A stretch of DNA of 64,000 nt from Eubacteriaceae bacterium CHKCI004 (GTDB lineage Bacteria; Bacillota; Clostridia; Lachnospirales; Lachnospiraceae), in assembly GCA_900016875.1 (NCBI GenBank), contig FCNR01000063.1, positions 1 to 64,000 on the forward strand. Reading direction: 5' to 3'. The notes under the pieces were generated by a model. The model was not told the DNA's origin. It searched no databases and saw only the letters and a program-made list of their open reading frames with translations. This document shows, piece by piece, positions 17,370-26,649 of the stretch (its first letter is position 1; the number at the start of each line of letters is the position of its first letter). Both the position numbers and the translations under genes were made by a program.

Positions 17370-18386
17370 ATGGCAGTAAAAGTAGCAATTAACGGTTTTG
17401 GTCGTATTGGTCGTCTTGCTTTCAGACAGATGTTTGGAGCAGAAGGTTACGAAGTAGTAGCTATCAATGACTTAACAAGTCCTGAGATGCTTGCTCACCT
17501 GTTAAAATACGATTCTTCACAGGGAAGATACGAATTAGCTGACAAGGTTTCCTACGGAGAAGACTCCATCACAGTTGACGGACAGGAAATCAAAATCTAC
17601 AAATTCCCGGATGCAAATGATTGCCCATGGGGAGAGATCGGTGTTGACGTTGTATTAGAGTGCTCCGGTTTCTACACAAGCAAAGCAAAAGCTCAGGCTC
17701 ATATCAATGCCGGCGCTAAAAAGGTTGTTATCTCCGCTCCAGCTGGAAATGACCTTCCTACAGTTGTTTACAACACAAATCACGAGACACTGAAAGCTGA
17801 CGATACTATCATTTCCGCAGCTTCCTGTACAACAAACTGTCTTGCACCTATGGCAGACGCTTTAAATAAATACGCTCCTATCCAGAGTGGTATCATGTGT
17901 ACAATCCACGCTTACACAGGCGACCAGATGACACTTGACGGACCACAGAGAAAAGGCGATAAGAGACGTTCCCGTGCAGCAGCAGTGAACATCGTTCCTA
18001 ACAGCACTGGTGCAGCAAAAGCAATCGGACTGGTTATCCCAGAGTTAAATGGTAAATTAATCGGTTCCGCTCAGCGTGTTCCTACTCCTACAGGATCCAC
18101 AACAATCCTGACAGCAGTTGTTAAAGGAACAGACGTAACAGTAGAAGGCATCAACGCAGCTATGAAAGCAGCAGCTAATGAGTCCTTCGGTTACAACGAA
18201 GACGAAATCGTTTCCTCCGATATCGTAGGAATGAGATACGGTTCCTTATTCGATGCTACTCAGACAATGGTTTGCAAGATCTCTGATGATTTATACGAAG
18301 TACAGGTTGTTTCATGGTATGACAATGAGAACAGCTACACATCTCAGATGGTTCGTACAATCAAATACTTTGCTGAATTAGCATAA
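17370..18386 (+). CDS. gapA: glyceraldehyde-3-phosphate dehydrogenase
   Basis: A 338-residue glycolytic enzyme that oxidises glyceraldehyde-3-phosphate to 1,3-bisphosphoglycerate with NAD+. Motifs: NAD-binding [14 protein letters not shown] at the N terminus, catalytic-Cys motif [12 protein letters not shown] (about 150-161), [20 protein letters not shown] and the C-terminal [18 protein letters not shown] precedes the ATG. Codon use is visibly more biased than in neighbouring accessory genes (many GTT, GCT, CCT, ACA), as expected for a very abundant protein. It heads the gapA-pgk-tpiA-gpmI run; a hairpin after the gene may reduce read-through to pgk. Confidence 0.97.
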   Translation: MAVKVAINGFGRIGRLAFRQMFGAEGYEVVAINDLTSPEMLAHLLKYDSSQGRYELADKVSYGEDSITVDGQEIKIYKFPDANDCPWGEIGVDVVLECSGFYTSKAKAQAHINAGAKKVVISAPAGNDLPTVVYNTNHETLKADDTIISAASCTTNCLAPMADALNKYAPIQSGIMCTIHAYTGDQMTLDGPQRKGDKRRSRAAAVNIVPNSTGAAKAIGLVIPELNGKLIGSAQRVPTPTGSTTILTAVVKGTDVTVEGINAAMKAAANESFGYNEDEIVSSDIVGMRYGSLFDATQTMVCKISDDLYEVQVVSWYDNENSYTSQMVRTIKYFAELA

Positions 18387-18420
18387 TTTAAGACGATCAT
18401 AATTGATTATATAAGATCCA

Positions 18421-18460
18421 GACATGGGTCCGGTCTGTTGGACCGGGCCCTGTTTGTTTT
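18421..18460 (+). terminator. partial terminator between gapA and pgk
   Basis: Stem ATGGGTCCGGTC / GACCGGGCCCTGT (loop TGTTG, one mismatch) followed by TTGTTTT. pgk has no obvious separate promoter, so this is probably leaky and sets a higher gapA to pgk ratio. Confidence 0.65.
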
Positions 18461-18491
18461 CAATATTGTTTAACGAGAGGAGATTACACCC

Positions 18492-19682
18492 ATGCTGAAT
18501 AAAAAATCAGTTGATGATATCAATGTAAAAGGTTTAAGAGTTCTGGTTCGCTGTGACTTCAACGTACCTCTGCAGGATGGAAAGATCACAGATGAAAACC
18601 GTCTGGTTGCTGCATTGCCAACCATCAAAAAGTTAATTGCTGACGGCGGCAAAGTGATTCTTTGCTCCCATCTGGGCAAACCGAAGGGAGAGCCGAAACC
18701 GGAATTATCCCTTGCTCCTGTAGCTGTACGTTTATCCGAGCTTCTGGGACAGGAAGTGAAGTTTGCTGCTGATCCGGAAGTTGTCGGACCAAACGCAAAA
18801 GCAGCAGTGGAAGCAATGAACGACGGAGACGTTGTATTATTAGAGAATACCCGTTATCGTGCAGAAGAGACCAAGAATGAAGATGCTTTCTCCAAAGATC
18901 TGGCCTCTCTCTGCGACGTATTTGTAAACGATGCTTTTGGTACCGCTCACAGAGCGCACTGCTCCAATGTCGGTGTTACCAAATATGTTGATACGGCTGT
19001 TGTCGGATACTTAATGCAGAAAGAGATCGATTTCCTCGGCAATGCAGTAAATAATCCGGAAAGACCTTTTGTTGCCATCCTGGGCGGAGCAAAAGTTTCC
19101 TCCAAGATTTCCGTTATCAACAACCTTCTTGATAAGGTTGACACTCTGATCATCGGCGGCGGCATGGCTTATACATTTGCAAAAGCACAGGGCAAAGAAG
19201 TTGGTAAGTCCTTACTGGAGGCTGATTATCTTGATTACGCCAACGATATGATCAAGAAAGCAGCAGACAAAGGTGTGAACTTATTACTGCCGGTTGACAC
19301 CGTTGTGGCAAAAGATTTCAGTAATGATGCCCCAAGCCGCGTGGTTGAGGGAAGCATGGACGCAGATGAAATGGGTATGGATATCGGACCTAAGACAAGA
19401 GAGATTTTTGCAGATGCAGTGAAATCTGCGAAAACTGTCGTATGGAACGGACCGATGGGCGTATTCGAGATGCCGAACTTTGCAAAGGGAACTATCGCAG
19501 TGGCGGAAGCGCTGGCTGATATCAATGCTGTTACCATTATCGGCGGAGGAGATTCCGCGGCAGCTGTTAACCAGCTTGGATTTGGCGACAAGATGACACA
19601 TATCTCCACAGGCGGCGGCGCTTCTCTGGAATTCCTGGAGGGCAAAGAGCTTCCTGGCGTTGCGGCAGCAAACGATAAATAA
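18492..19682 (+). CDS. pgk: phosphoglycerate kinase
   Basis: A 396-residue monomeric kinase transferring phosphate from 1,3-bisphosphoglycerate to ADP. Signatures: [15 protein letters not shown] (about 16-30), [31 protein letters not shown], and the nucleotide-binding [13 protein letters not shown] and [21 protein letters not shown] at the C terminus. GAGAGGAG precedes the start. It lies in the glycolytic operon, 105 bp after gapA and 31 bp before tpiA. Confidence 0.97.
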   Translation: MLNKKSVDDINVKGLRVLVRCDFNVPLQDGKITDENRLVAALPTIKKLIADGGKVILCSHLGKPKGEPKPELSLAPVAVRLSELLGQEVKFAADPEVVGPNAKAAVEAMNDGDVVLLENTRYRAEETKNEDAFSKDLASLCDVFVNDAFGTAHRAHCSNVGVTKYVDTAVVGYLMQKEIDFLGNAVNNPERPFVAILGGAKVSSKISVINNLLDKVDTLIIGGGMAYTFAKAQGKEVGKSLLEADYLDYANDMIKKAADKGVNLLLPVDTVVAKDFSNDAPSRVVEGSMDADEMGMDIGPKTREIFADAVKSAKTVVWNGPMGVFEMPNFAKGTIAVAEALADINAVTIIGGGDSAAAVNQLGFGDKMTHISTGGGASLEFLEGKELPGVAAANDK

Positions 19683-19713
19683 TTGTATTCGAAATAAGAA
19701 AAGAGGAAATATT

Positions 19714-20463
19714 ATGCGTAAAAAAATTATTGCCGGTAACTGGAAAATGAACAAAACTCCTAGCGAGGCAGTTGAGCTTGTCAATATGTTAAAACCGCTC
19801 TGCGCCAATGACGACGTAGATGTTGTGTTCTGTGTACCGGCCATCGATATTATCCCGGCGGTAGAAGCTGCCAAAGATTCCAATATTGCAATCGGCGCAG
19901 AAAACATGTATTATGAAGAAAGCGGCGCATATACGGGCGAGATTTCCCCGGCTATGCTGGTTGACGCCGGAGTGAAATATGTAGTTCTCGGACATTCCGA
20001 GAGAAGAGAATACTTCGGAGAGACCAATCAGGATGTAAATAAGAAAGTATTAAAGGCTTTCGAGCATGGTATCACTCCGATCATGTGCTGCGGCGAGTCT
20101 CTGGAACAGAGAGAACAGGGCGTTACCGTTGACTTTGTACGTCAGCAGGTAAAAGAAGGCTTCTATGGTGTTACCGCTGATCAGGCAAAGACAGCCGTAA
20201 TCGCTTACGAGCCAATCTGGGCCATCGGCACAGGCAAGACAGCTACCACAGAACAGGCACAGGAAGTCTGCGCTGCAATCCGTGCATGCATCGCTGAGAT
20301 TTACGATGATGCCACAGCAGCAGCAATCCGTATCCAGTACGGCGGAAGCGTAAATGGCAACACAGCTCCGGAATTATTTGCACAGGCAGATATTGACGGC
20401 GGTCTGGTTGGCGGAGCTTCTCTGAAAGCTGATTTTGGTAAAATTGTAAATTATAATAAATAA
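19714..20463 (+). CDS. tpiA: triosephosphate isomerase
   Basis: A 249-residue TIM-barrel enzyme interconverting dihydroxyacetone phosphate and glyceraldehyde-3-phosphate. Active-site residues are visible: AGNWKMNKT (Lys near 13), VLGHSERR (His near 96), [11 protein letters not shown] (catalytic Glu near 167) and the phosphate-binding YGGSVNG and [10 protein letters not shown] near the end. The start at 19714 is fixed by AGAGGAAAT just upstream; the longer frame from 19660 overlaps the end of pgk and lacks a ribosome site. Third gene of the glycolytic run. Confidence 0.97.
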   Translation: MRKKIIAGNWKMNKTPSEAVELVNMLKPLCANDDVDVVFCVPAIDIIPAVEAAKDSNIAIGAENMYYEESGAYTGEISPAMLVDAGVKYVVLGHSERREYFGETNQDVNKKVLKAFEHGITPIMCCGESLEQREQGVTVDFVRQQVKEGFYGVTADQAKTAVIAYEPIWAIGTGKTATTEQAQEVCAAIRACIAEIYDDATAAAIRIQYGGSVNGNTAPELFAQADIDGGLVGGASLKADFGKIVNYNK

Positions 20464-20490
20464 TTGATGTTTTGGGGGCTGTTGCATGGA

Positions 20491-20555
20491 TATCCGGGGA
20501 AGTTTTTCCCGGATACTGGCGGCAGCCCTGATTTTTGCGCTTTGTGCGGCTGCCG
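20491..20555 (+). other. two hairpins in the tpiA-gpmI spacer
   Basis: TATCCGGG / CCCGGATA (20491-20498 with 20508-20515) and CGGCAGCC / GGCTGCCG (20520-20527 with 20548-20555). Neither has a clean U tract. They could stabilise or process the polycistronic mRNA. Confidence 0.55.
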
Positions 20556-20631
20556 GAAAGAAATGTACAAAATATGCGAGGACAGCTGCCCCGCCAGCGC
20601 AGAACAATTTTATTTTACAGGAGATTTTGAT

Positions 20632-22176
20632 ATGAGTAAAAAACCAACAGTGTTAATGATTTTAGACGGATTCGGCTTAAATGATAATCCGAAAGGAAAT
20701 GCGGTTTATGAGGCAAAGACTCCAAATATCGACCGTATTATGGAACAGTATCCTTTTGTAAAGGGTAATGCCAGCGGTCTTGCCGTTGGTCTTCCGGATG
20801 GACAGATGGGTAACTCCGAGGTAGGACATCTGAACATGGGCGCCGGAAGAATCGTTTACCAGGAGCTCACAAGAATCACCAAATCCATCGAGGATGGAGA
20901 TTTCTTTGAGAATGAAGCGTTCCTTGCCGCAGTGGAAAACTGCAAGAAGAACAATTCCACTCTGCATCTTTACGGATTGTTATCCGACGGCGGCGTACAC
21001 AGCCACAATACCCATCTTTACGGCCTGCTGGAGCTGGCTAAGAGACAGGGACTCACTGATGTGTGCGTACACTGCTTTATGGACGGACGAGATACCGCCC
21101 CTACATCCGGTAAAGGTTTCGTGGAAGAGCTGGTAGCAAAAATGGAAGAGATTGGCGTCGGCCAGATCGCATCCATCGAGGGACGTTACTATGTCATGGA
21201 CAGAGATACCCGCTGGGAGCGTGTGGAGAAAGCTTATGAAGCTCTCGTATACGGCGAAGGCGTGAAAGCTTCGGATCCGGTACAGGCTATGGCAGATTCT
21301 TATGCCGGCGATGTGACAGATGAATTTATTCTTCCGACCGTTATTGAAAAAGACGGAAAACCGGTGGGAACTCTGAAAGAGAACGACTCCGTAATCTTCT
21401 TTAATTTCCGTCCTGACCGTGCGAGAGAGATTACCCGTGCTCTCTGTGATCCGGAATTTAACGGATTTGAGAGAAAGAACGGTTACTTCCCGATGACTTA
21501 CGTATGCTTCACAGAATATGACGCAACTATCCCGAACAAGATCATCGCTTTCCACAAAGTGGAAATTACCAATACTTTTGGTGAATTCCTGGCAGCCAAT
21601 GGATTAAAACAGCTTCGTCTTGCAGAGACAGAGAAATACGCCCATGTAACATTCTTCTTCAACGGAGGAATCGAGGTGCCGAACGAGGGTGAAGACAGAA
21701 TCCTTGTAAAATCCCCTTCTGTTGCCACCTACGATCTTCAGCCGGAGATGAGTGCGCCGGAAGTTGGTGAAAAACTGGTGGACGCCATCCGCTCACAGAA
21801 ATATGATGTGATCATCATCAACTTCGCCAACCCGGATATGGTCGGACATACCGGCGTGGAAGCAGCTGCCATCAAAGCGGTGGAAACAGTGGATACCTGT
21901 GTTGGCAATGCGGTAAAAGCCATCGAAGATGTTGACGGACAGATGTTCATCTGCGCGGATCATGGTAACTGCGAACAGCTTATAGATTATGAAACAGGCG
22001 CGCCGTTTACCGCACATACCACCAATCCGGTGCCGTTCATCCTCGTAAATTATGACAAGGATTATACCTTGAGAGAGGGCGGCTGTCTGGCAGACATTGC
22101 TCCAACGCTCATCGAGATGATGGGAATGAAGCAGCCGGAAGAAATGACTGGAAAGTCCCTGCTTATCAGGAAGTAA
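20632..22176 (+). CDS. gpmI: 2,3-bisphosphoglycerate-independent phosphoglycerate mutase
   Basis: A 514-residue manganese-dependent mutase converting 3- to 2-phosphoglycerate, the usual Clostridial type. Alkaline-phosphatase-superfamily motifs: MILDGFGLND at the N terminus, the catalytic Ser region QMGNSEVGHLNMGAGR, FMDGRDTAP, FNFRPDRARE, and metal-binding NFANPDMVGHTG and CADHGNCEQ near the C terminus. Start at 20632 chosen by AGGAG at 20619-20623; the frame is open back to tpiA, but the extra 56 residues are not part of the family. Strong terminator downstream. Confidence 0.97.
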   Translation: MSKKPTVLMILDGFGLNDNPKGNAVYEAKTPNIDRIMEQYPFVKGNASGLAVGLPDGQMGNSEVGHLNMGAGRIVYQELTRITKSIEDGDFFENEAFLAAVENCKKNNSTLHLYGLLSDGGVHSHNTHLYGLLELAKRQGLTDVCVHCFMDGRDTAPTSGKGFVEELVAKMEEIGVGQIASIEGRYYVMDRDTRWERVEKAYEALVYGEGVKASDPVQAMADSYAGDVTDEFILPTVIEKDGKPVGTLKENDSVIFFNFRPDRAREITRALCDPEFNGFERKNGYFPMTYVCFTEYDATIPNKIIAFHKVEITNTFGEFLAANGLKQLRLAETEKYAHVTFFFNGGIEVPNEGEDRILVKSPSVATYDLQPEMSAPEVGEKLVDAIRSQKYDVIIINFANPDMVGHTGVEAAAIKAVETVDTCVGNAVKAIEDVDGQMFICADHGNCEQLIDYETGAPFTAHTTNPVPFILVNYDKDYTLREGGCLADIAPTLIEMMGMKQPEEMTGKSLLIRK

Positions 22177-22198
22177 TAACCGCAAAAGTTTTTTACAG

Positions 22199-22229
22199 GC
22201 CCCGGATAAACGTCCGGGGCTTCTTTCTT
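22199..22229 (+). terminator. intrinsic terminator after gpmI
   Basis: Perfect 8-bp GC-rich stem GCCCCGGA / TCCGGGGC with loop TAAACG followed by TTCTTTCTT. It ends the glycolytic operon. Confidence 0.88.
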
Positions 22230-22318
22230 GGGAAAAAACAAAGGTTCCCTATTGGCACAAAAGGTGCTATAATGCATAAGAATGTGCATAAGCAATTGCA
22301 GCCAGGAGGTATGAAAAG

Positions 22319-23188
22319 TTGAAAATTGGAAGAAATGATAAATGCTGGTGCGGCAGCGGCAGAAAATACAAATCCTGTCACATGTCGTTTGACAACAGGA
22401 TCAAAGATTTTCAGAATCGCGGATATGAAGTGCCGAATCATCAGATGATAAAGACGCCGGAACAGATAGAAGGAATCCGCGAAGCAGGCAAGAGAAATAC
22501 GATGGTGCTTGATTATATCACTCCTTTTGTGAAGGAGGGCGTCACCACGGAGGAACTTGACAGAAGGATAGAGGAATACACTCGGAAGATGGGTTGCATA
22601 CCGGCGTGCCTTCACTATCAGGGCTACCCGAAGAGCGTCTGCATCTCTGTGGACGATGTGGTATGCCATGGAATTCCAAGCGAAAACCAGGTGTTAAAAA
22701 GCGGCGATATCGTCAACGTGGACTGTACCACTATCTATAACGGATATTTCGGGGACGCTTCCCGGATGTTCTGCATTGGGGACGTCTCTGAGGAGAAGAA
22801 AAAACTGGTGCGGGTGACCAAGGAATGTCTGGATTTGGCTCTTGCGGCCGTTCGTCCGTGGGGAACCATGGGAGACATGGGCTACGTGTGCAACAAACAT
22901 GCCGAAGAAAACGGGTACACTATCGTGAGAGAGATTGGCGGACACGGCTGCGGCGTGCATTTCCATGAGGATCCGTGGATCAATCACATCGGCACTCCGG
23001 ACTCGGGGCTTCTCTTTGTGCCGGGTATGACGTTTACGATCGAGCCGATGGTCAATATGGGACAGCCAGACGTATATCAGGACGAAGAGGATGGCTGGAC
23101 AATCTACACGCAGGACGGCAAACCTTCTGCACAGTGGGAATATACCATTCTTGTGACAGGAGACGGGACAGAGATTCTTTCTTATTAA
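22319..23188 (+). CDS. map: methionine aminopeptidase type I with N-terminal SEC-C zinc motif
   Basis: Removes the initiator methionine from nascent proteins. The 289-residue protein starts with a SEC-C zinc-binding motif (GRNDKCWCGSGRKYKSCH, about 4-21), then the pita-bread catalytic domain with metal ligands in VDCTTIYNGYFGDASRMF (Asp), GHGCG (His) and TIEPM (Glu). The start is TTG at 22319: AGGAGGT ends at 22310, eight bases before it, while the ATG at 22311 is too close to that site and in another frame (MKS then stop). The SEC-C extension is common in Firmicutes and may help ribosome or SecA-side docking; that is inference. Confidence 0.93.
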   Translation: MKIGRNDKCWCGSGRKYKSCHMSFDNRIKDFQNRGYEVPNHQMIKTPEQIEGIREAGKRNTMVLDYITPFVKEGVTTEELDRRIEEYTRKMGCIPACLHYQGYPKSVCISVDDVVCHGIPSENQVLKSGDIVNVDCTTIYNGYFGDASRMFCIGDVSEEKKKLVRVTKECLDLALAAVRPWGTMGDMGYVCNKHAEENGYTIVREIGGHGCGVHFHEDPWINHIGTPDSGLLFVPGMTFTIEPMVNMGQPDVYQDEEDGWTIYTQDGKPSAQWEYTILVTGDGTEILSY

Positions 23189-23218
23189 AGTGGACAGAAA
23201 CGGAAAAGAGGTGATGGA

Positions 23219-24088
23219 GTGAATAGAAACAACACTGCAAAAAAGAAGTTTTACTATGCATTTTTTGACGCGGAATATACCTGTTTTATGGAGAAAGACG
23301 CCTTTTTTGACAGAGAACACAGTGGAGAATTATTGTCAGTGGGGCTGGTTATCTGCGATAAAAACTTTAATCTCGTACGAACCTATTATTCACCGATCCA
23401 TCCGATTTATAATACGAAGCTGACCGGTTACTGTAAGGAACTGACGGGTCTTACTCAGAAAGAAATAGATGACGCGCCGTCTTACGAGGCAGTTTTTCAG
23501 GAAATGTACCTTCTGTTTCAGGAATACCCGGTGAAAGAGATTTTTACCTGGGGAAATGACGCTCATACTATACGTCACGATATGGAAAAGAACCACCGGT
23601 TTGTGGCAAAGAAATTTCGTAAAATTGCAGGATTACTGCAGGATATCACCAAGAGACTGACCCGGCGCATATATGGAAAGGGAATGGTTCTGAGCCTTTC
23701 TGATATGAAGTACATCTGCGGCATGAGCCACCATACTGCGCATAATGCTCTGGAGGATGCGAAAGATCTGTACCGTATCACCAGATGCTGCGCGCAGGGG
23801 AAGTTTGACAGGGAGAGAGCCGGCAGGCTGGAGGAGTACATCCACAGAAGAGACGCCTACCACCAGTACAAACGGTTTAGAAAGCCGCTTTCGTTTACCG
23901 TGGATGTCGGGGAGCGACAGCCGTCTGCAAGAAACCTGCGGGAAGCTTCCATGCAATATATCGGTGTCCTGAAGAGCTGCTGCATGCAGGAGGACGGCAC
24001 GGTTCCACCGGAAATTCTGGCGCTGTGCGATGATTTACGAAGTCTCGTAGGGATAGAGAATCAGGACTGTCCAAAGCTGGAAGAATAA
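23219..24088 (+). CDS. DEDD-type 3'-5' exonuclease domain protein
   Basis: A 289-residue protein with an RNase T/DnaQ-like exonuclease fold in the first 190 residues: FFDAEYT (motif I acidic pair), a WGNDAHTIRHD segment (motif II region) and HNALEDAKDLYRI (motif III His and Asp). The C-terminal 90 residues are basic and of unknown function. Substrate (DNA or RNA) cannot be told from sequence. The start is GTG at 23219, preceded by GAGGTGATG. It follows map by 30 bp and is probably co-transcribed with it. Confidence 0.8.
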   Translation: MNRNNTAKKKFYYAFFDAEYTCFMEKDAFFDREHSGELLSVGLVICDKNFNLVRTYYSPIHPIYNTKLTGYCKELTGLTQKEIDDAPSYEAVFQEMYLLFQEYPVKEIFTWGNDAHTIRHDMEKNHRFVAKKFRKIAGLLQDITKRLTRRIYGKGMVLSLSDMKYICGMSHHTAHNALEDAKDLYRITRCCAQGKFDRERAGRLEEYIHRRDAYHQYKRFRKPLSFTVDVGERQPSARNLREASMQYIGVLKSCCMQEDGTVPPEILALCDDLRSLVGIENQDCPKLEE

Positions 24089-24160
24089 TTTTTTGAAGGA
24101 AAATCTTTTCTTTCATTCAAAATAACCATTCAAAACTAACAATTTACAAGAGAAAAATTG

Positions 24161-24189
24161 TTGCTTTTGCAATAAGAATGTAGTAAAAT
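24161..24189 (+). promoter_or_regulatory. promoter of livJ
   Basis: TTGCTT (24161-24166), 17 bp, TAAAAT (24184-24189). It lies about 90 bp before livJ, leaving a leader with a hairpin. Confidence 0.55.
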
Positions 24190-24202
24190 CGTAAAGAAGA
24201 AG

Positions 24203-24241
24203 AAAGGCGTTCTTATAGGATGACTGAAGGATGCCTTTTTT
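24203..24241 (+). terminator. possible attenuator hairpin in the livJ leader
   Basis: GAAAGGC (24202-24208) can pair with GCCTTTT (24233-24239), with weaker inner pairing, directly followed by T residues. It lies between the livJ promoter and the livJ start, so it may act as an attenuator rather than an end-of-gene terminator. Confidence 0.35.
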
Positions 24242-24278
24242 CATTATTTTTTAATATTCTTGAAGGAGGAAGAAAGAG

Positions 24279-25514
24279 ATGAAAAAGTTAGTGACAGCAG
24301 CTCTGGTTCTCGCCATGACGGTGGGATGTCTTGCAGGCTGCAGCGGCGGTTCAGGAACTTCCGAAGAAAAGAATGCCAACGCATTTTATATCGGTGGAAT
24401 CGGACCGACAACAGGTGCGGCAGCGATTTATGGTAATGCGGCAAAGAACGGTGCGCAGATCGCCATCGATGAGATCAATGAAGCAGGCGGAATCAACGGC
24501 GCGCAGATTGAATACCGGTTTGAAGACGACCAGAATGACGCTGAGAAGTCGGTAAACGCTTACAATACCTTAAAGGACTGGGGTATGCAGATTCTTTACG
24601 GAACAGTTACAACAGCGCCTTGTATCGCAGTAGCAGATATGACAGCGCAGGACAATATGCTCCAGATTACTCCATCCGCATCTTCTACAGATGTTATTGA
24701 AAATAAAACTAACGTATTCCAGGTTTGTTTTACTGACCCTAACCAGGGTACTGCATCTGCACAGTATATTGACGAGCATAATCTTGCTACAAAGATCGGT
24801 ATCATCTATGACAGCTCCGATCCATATTCCTCAGGAATCGAAGAGAACTTCGTAAAAGAAGCAGAGAGCAGAGGACTGCAGGTTGTGTCAGAAGAAGCGT
24901 TTACTGCTGATTCCAAGACAGACTTCCAGACACAGCTTCAGAAGGCACAGGACGCAGGCGCAGACCTGATTTTCCTTCCGATTTATTATCAGGAAGCTTC
25001 CATTATCTTACAGCAGGCAAGCAACATGGGCTATGCTCCGACATTCTTCGGCGTGGACGGCATGGACGGTATCCTGACTGTAGAGAACTTTGACACATCT
25101 CTTGCTGAGGGAGTTATGCTTCTGACACCTTTCGCGGCAGACGCACAGGATGACGCTACTGTAAGCTTTGTTACCAAATACGAAGAGCAGTACGGCGAGA
25201 CTCCGAACCAGTTTGCGGCAGACGGCTATGATGCGATTTATGCGATCAAGGCTGCTCTTGAACAGGCTGGAGCAACACCGGATATGAGCGCTTCCGATAT
25301 CTGCGACGCCATGAAGACAGCAATGACTCAGATCAACGTACAGGGTCTGACCGGTGATGAAGGCGGACTGAAATGGTCTGAGACCGGTGAGGTTAACAAA
25401 TCCCCTAAAGCTGTTGTGATCGAGAACGGCGTGTACGTAGGTATGGATTCTGAGGAAGAGGCAGCTGCCGGAACAGAAGCTGCACCGGAAGCAGATACAG
25501 CCGCACAGGAATAA
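24279..25514 (+). CDS. livJ: branched-chain amino acid ABC transporter, substrate-binding lipoprotein
   Basis: A 411-residue extracellular binding protein tethered by lipid: signal peptide with lipobox LAGC (Cys 21) and a Ser/Gly linker. The periplasmic-binding-protein type I fold is visible (IGGIGPTTGAAAIYGNAAKNGAQIAIDEINEAGGI, split over about residues 37-70; LYGTVTTAPCIAVADMTAQDN; IYDSSDPYSSGIEENFV). The C-terminal tail is acidic and Ala-rich. It delivers leucine, isoleucine, valine or similar ligands to the LivHMGF complex encoded next. GGAGGAAG precedes the start. A strong hairpin after the gene probably lets it be made in excess over the membrane parts. Confidence 0.92.
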   Translation: MKKLVTAALVLAMTVGCLAGCSGGSGTSEEKNANAFYIGGIGPTTGAAAIYGNAAKNGAQIAIDEINEAGGINGAQIEYRFEDDQNDAEKSVNAYNTLKDWGMQILYGTVTTAPCIAVADMTAQDNMLQITPSASSTDVIENKTNVFQVCFTDPNQGTASAQYIDEHNLATKIGIIYDSSDPYSSGIEENFVKEAESRGLQVVSEEAFTADSKTDFQTQLQKAQDAGADLIFLPIYYQEASIILQQASNMGYAPTFFGVDGMDGILTVENFDTSLAEGVMLLTPFAADAQDDATVSFVTKYEEQYGETPNQFAADGYDAIYAIKAALEQAGATPDMSASDICDAMKTAMTQINVQGLTGDEGGLKWSETGEVNKSPKAVVIENGVYVGMDSEEEAAAGTEAAPEADTAAQE

Positions 25515-25603
25515 GAGCGGACAATCCTCATGAAAAATCAGGCTCCATGTTCGTGAACTGTTTGGGAAAAACAGCTTCGCAATTATATGATAAGAGCCCA
25601 TGG

Positions 25604-25634
25604 AAGGGCTGCTTTTTGGCAGCCCTTCTTTCCT
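25604..25634 (+). terminator. leaky terminator between livJ and livH
   Basis: Perfect stem AAGGGCTGC / GCAGCCCTT with a TTTTTG loop, followed by CTTTCCTT. It probably raises livJ expression over livHMGF. Confidence 0.75.
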
Positions 25635-25665
25635 TGAGTTTACACACAGATACAGAAATGTGAGT

Positions 25666-25708
25666 ATTTCGAAAAATATAATTTAATGAAAATTATATTT
25701 TTCGGAAT
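25666..25708 (+). repeat. 19-bp near-perfect inverted repeat upstream of livH
   Basis: Arms 25666-25684 and 25690-25708 pair over 19 bp with a single G-U wobble; the loop is AATGA. It is very A/T-rich and lies 46 bp before the livH start. It could be an operator, an mRNA-stabilising hairpin or a terminator of a short read-through transcript. Confidence 0.85.
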
Positions 25709-25754
25709 GCTTATGCAAAAGTACAAGTTTAAGAAAGAAAAAAGAGGTGGAAAG

Positions 25755-26636
25755 ATGAGTTTTATATCCTATTTATTGAATGGCATCAGTCTTGGAAGCG
25801 TTTATGCCATCATCGCTCTTGGATATACGATGGTGTACGGTATCGCCAAAATGCTGAATTTTGCGCATGGCGATGTCATTATGATTGGATGTTACATCGT
25901 GTTTACCATGATGACAACAATGGGATTGAATCCAATCGTCAGTATTTTGGCAGCAATTGTGGGATGCACAGTCCTCGGTGTTGTTATTGAAAAGATTGCG
26001 TACAAACCGTTAAGAAAGGCTTCTCCGCTGGCGGTTTTGATTACGGCAATTGGTGTCAGCTACTTCCTGCAGAACCTGGCGCTGATCATTTTCGGCGCGG
26101 ACACCAAGTCCTTTACATCAGTAGTGAACATGGAGCCTCTGCGTCTGGCGGGCGGCAAGCTTGTGATCTCCGGTGTGACGATTGTGACAGTCATTGCCTG
26201 TATTGTGATCGTACTGGCGCTCATGACATTTATTAAGAAGACGAAAGCGGGACAGGCTATGCTGGCTGTTTCTGAAGATAAAGATGCGGCGCAGTTGATG
26301 GGCGTTAATGTGAATAAAACGATTTCTCTTACTTTTGCCATCGGTTCGGGACTGGCTGCCATCGCGGGCGTATTGTTATGTTCTGCGTATCCGACTCTGT
26401 CTCCATATACTGGTTCCATGCCTGGCATCAAAGCGTTTACCGCAGCGGTTTTTGGCGGAATTGGTTCGGTTCCGGGCGCATTCATCGGCGGAATTCTTCT
26501 GGGAGTTATTGAGATTCTGGGAAGAGCATATGTATCTTCACAGTTGTCAGACGCCATTGTGTTCGCTGTATTAATTCTGGTTCTTCTGATTAAACCGACC
26601 GGAATTCTTGGCAAGCCAATTCATGAGAAAGTGTAG
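25755..26636 (+). CDS. livH: branched-chain amino acid ABC transporter permease LivH
   Basis: A 293-residue inner-membrane permease with about eight hydrophobic helices. Family landmarks: GISLGSVYAIIALGYTMVYG at the N terminus, KMLNFAHGDVIMIG, AYKPLRKASPLAVLITAIG, VSEDKDAAQLMGVN and the coupling region FGGIGSVPGAFIGG. It pairs with LivM to form the channel. Start at 25755 chosen for the GAGGTGG upstream; the frame is open from 25686 but without a site. Followed by livM after 13 bp. Confidence 0.93.
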   Translation: MSFISYLLNGISLGSVYAIIALGYTMVYGIAKMLNFAHGDVIMIGCYIVFTMMTTMGLNPIVSILAAIVGCTVLGVVIEKIAYKPLRKASPLAVLITAIGVSYFLQNLALIIFGADTKSFTSVVNMEPLRLAGGKLVISGVTIVTVIACIVIVLALMTFIKKTKAGQAMLAVSEDKDAAQLMGVNVNKTISLTFAIGSGLAAIAGVLLCSAYPTLSPYTGSMPGIKAFTAAVFGGIGSVPGAFIGGILLGVIEILGRAYVSSQLSDAIVFAVLILVLLIKPTGILGKPIHEKV

Positions 26637-26649
26637 GTGCAGACGTAAG

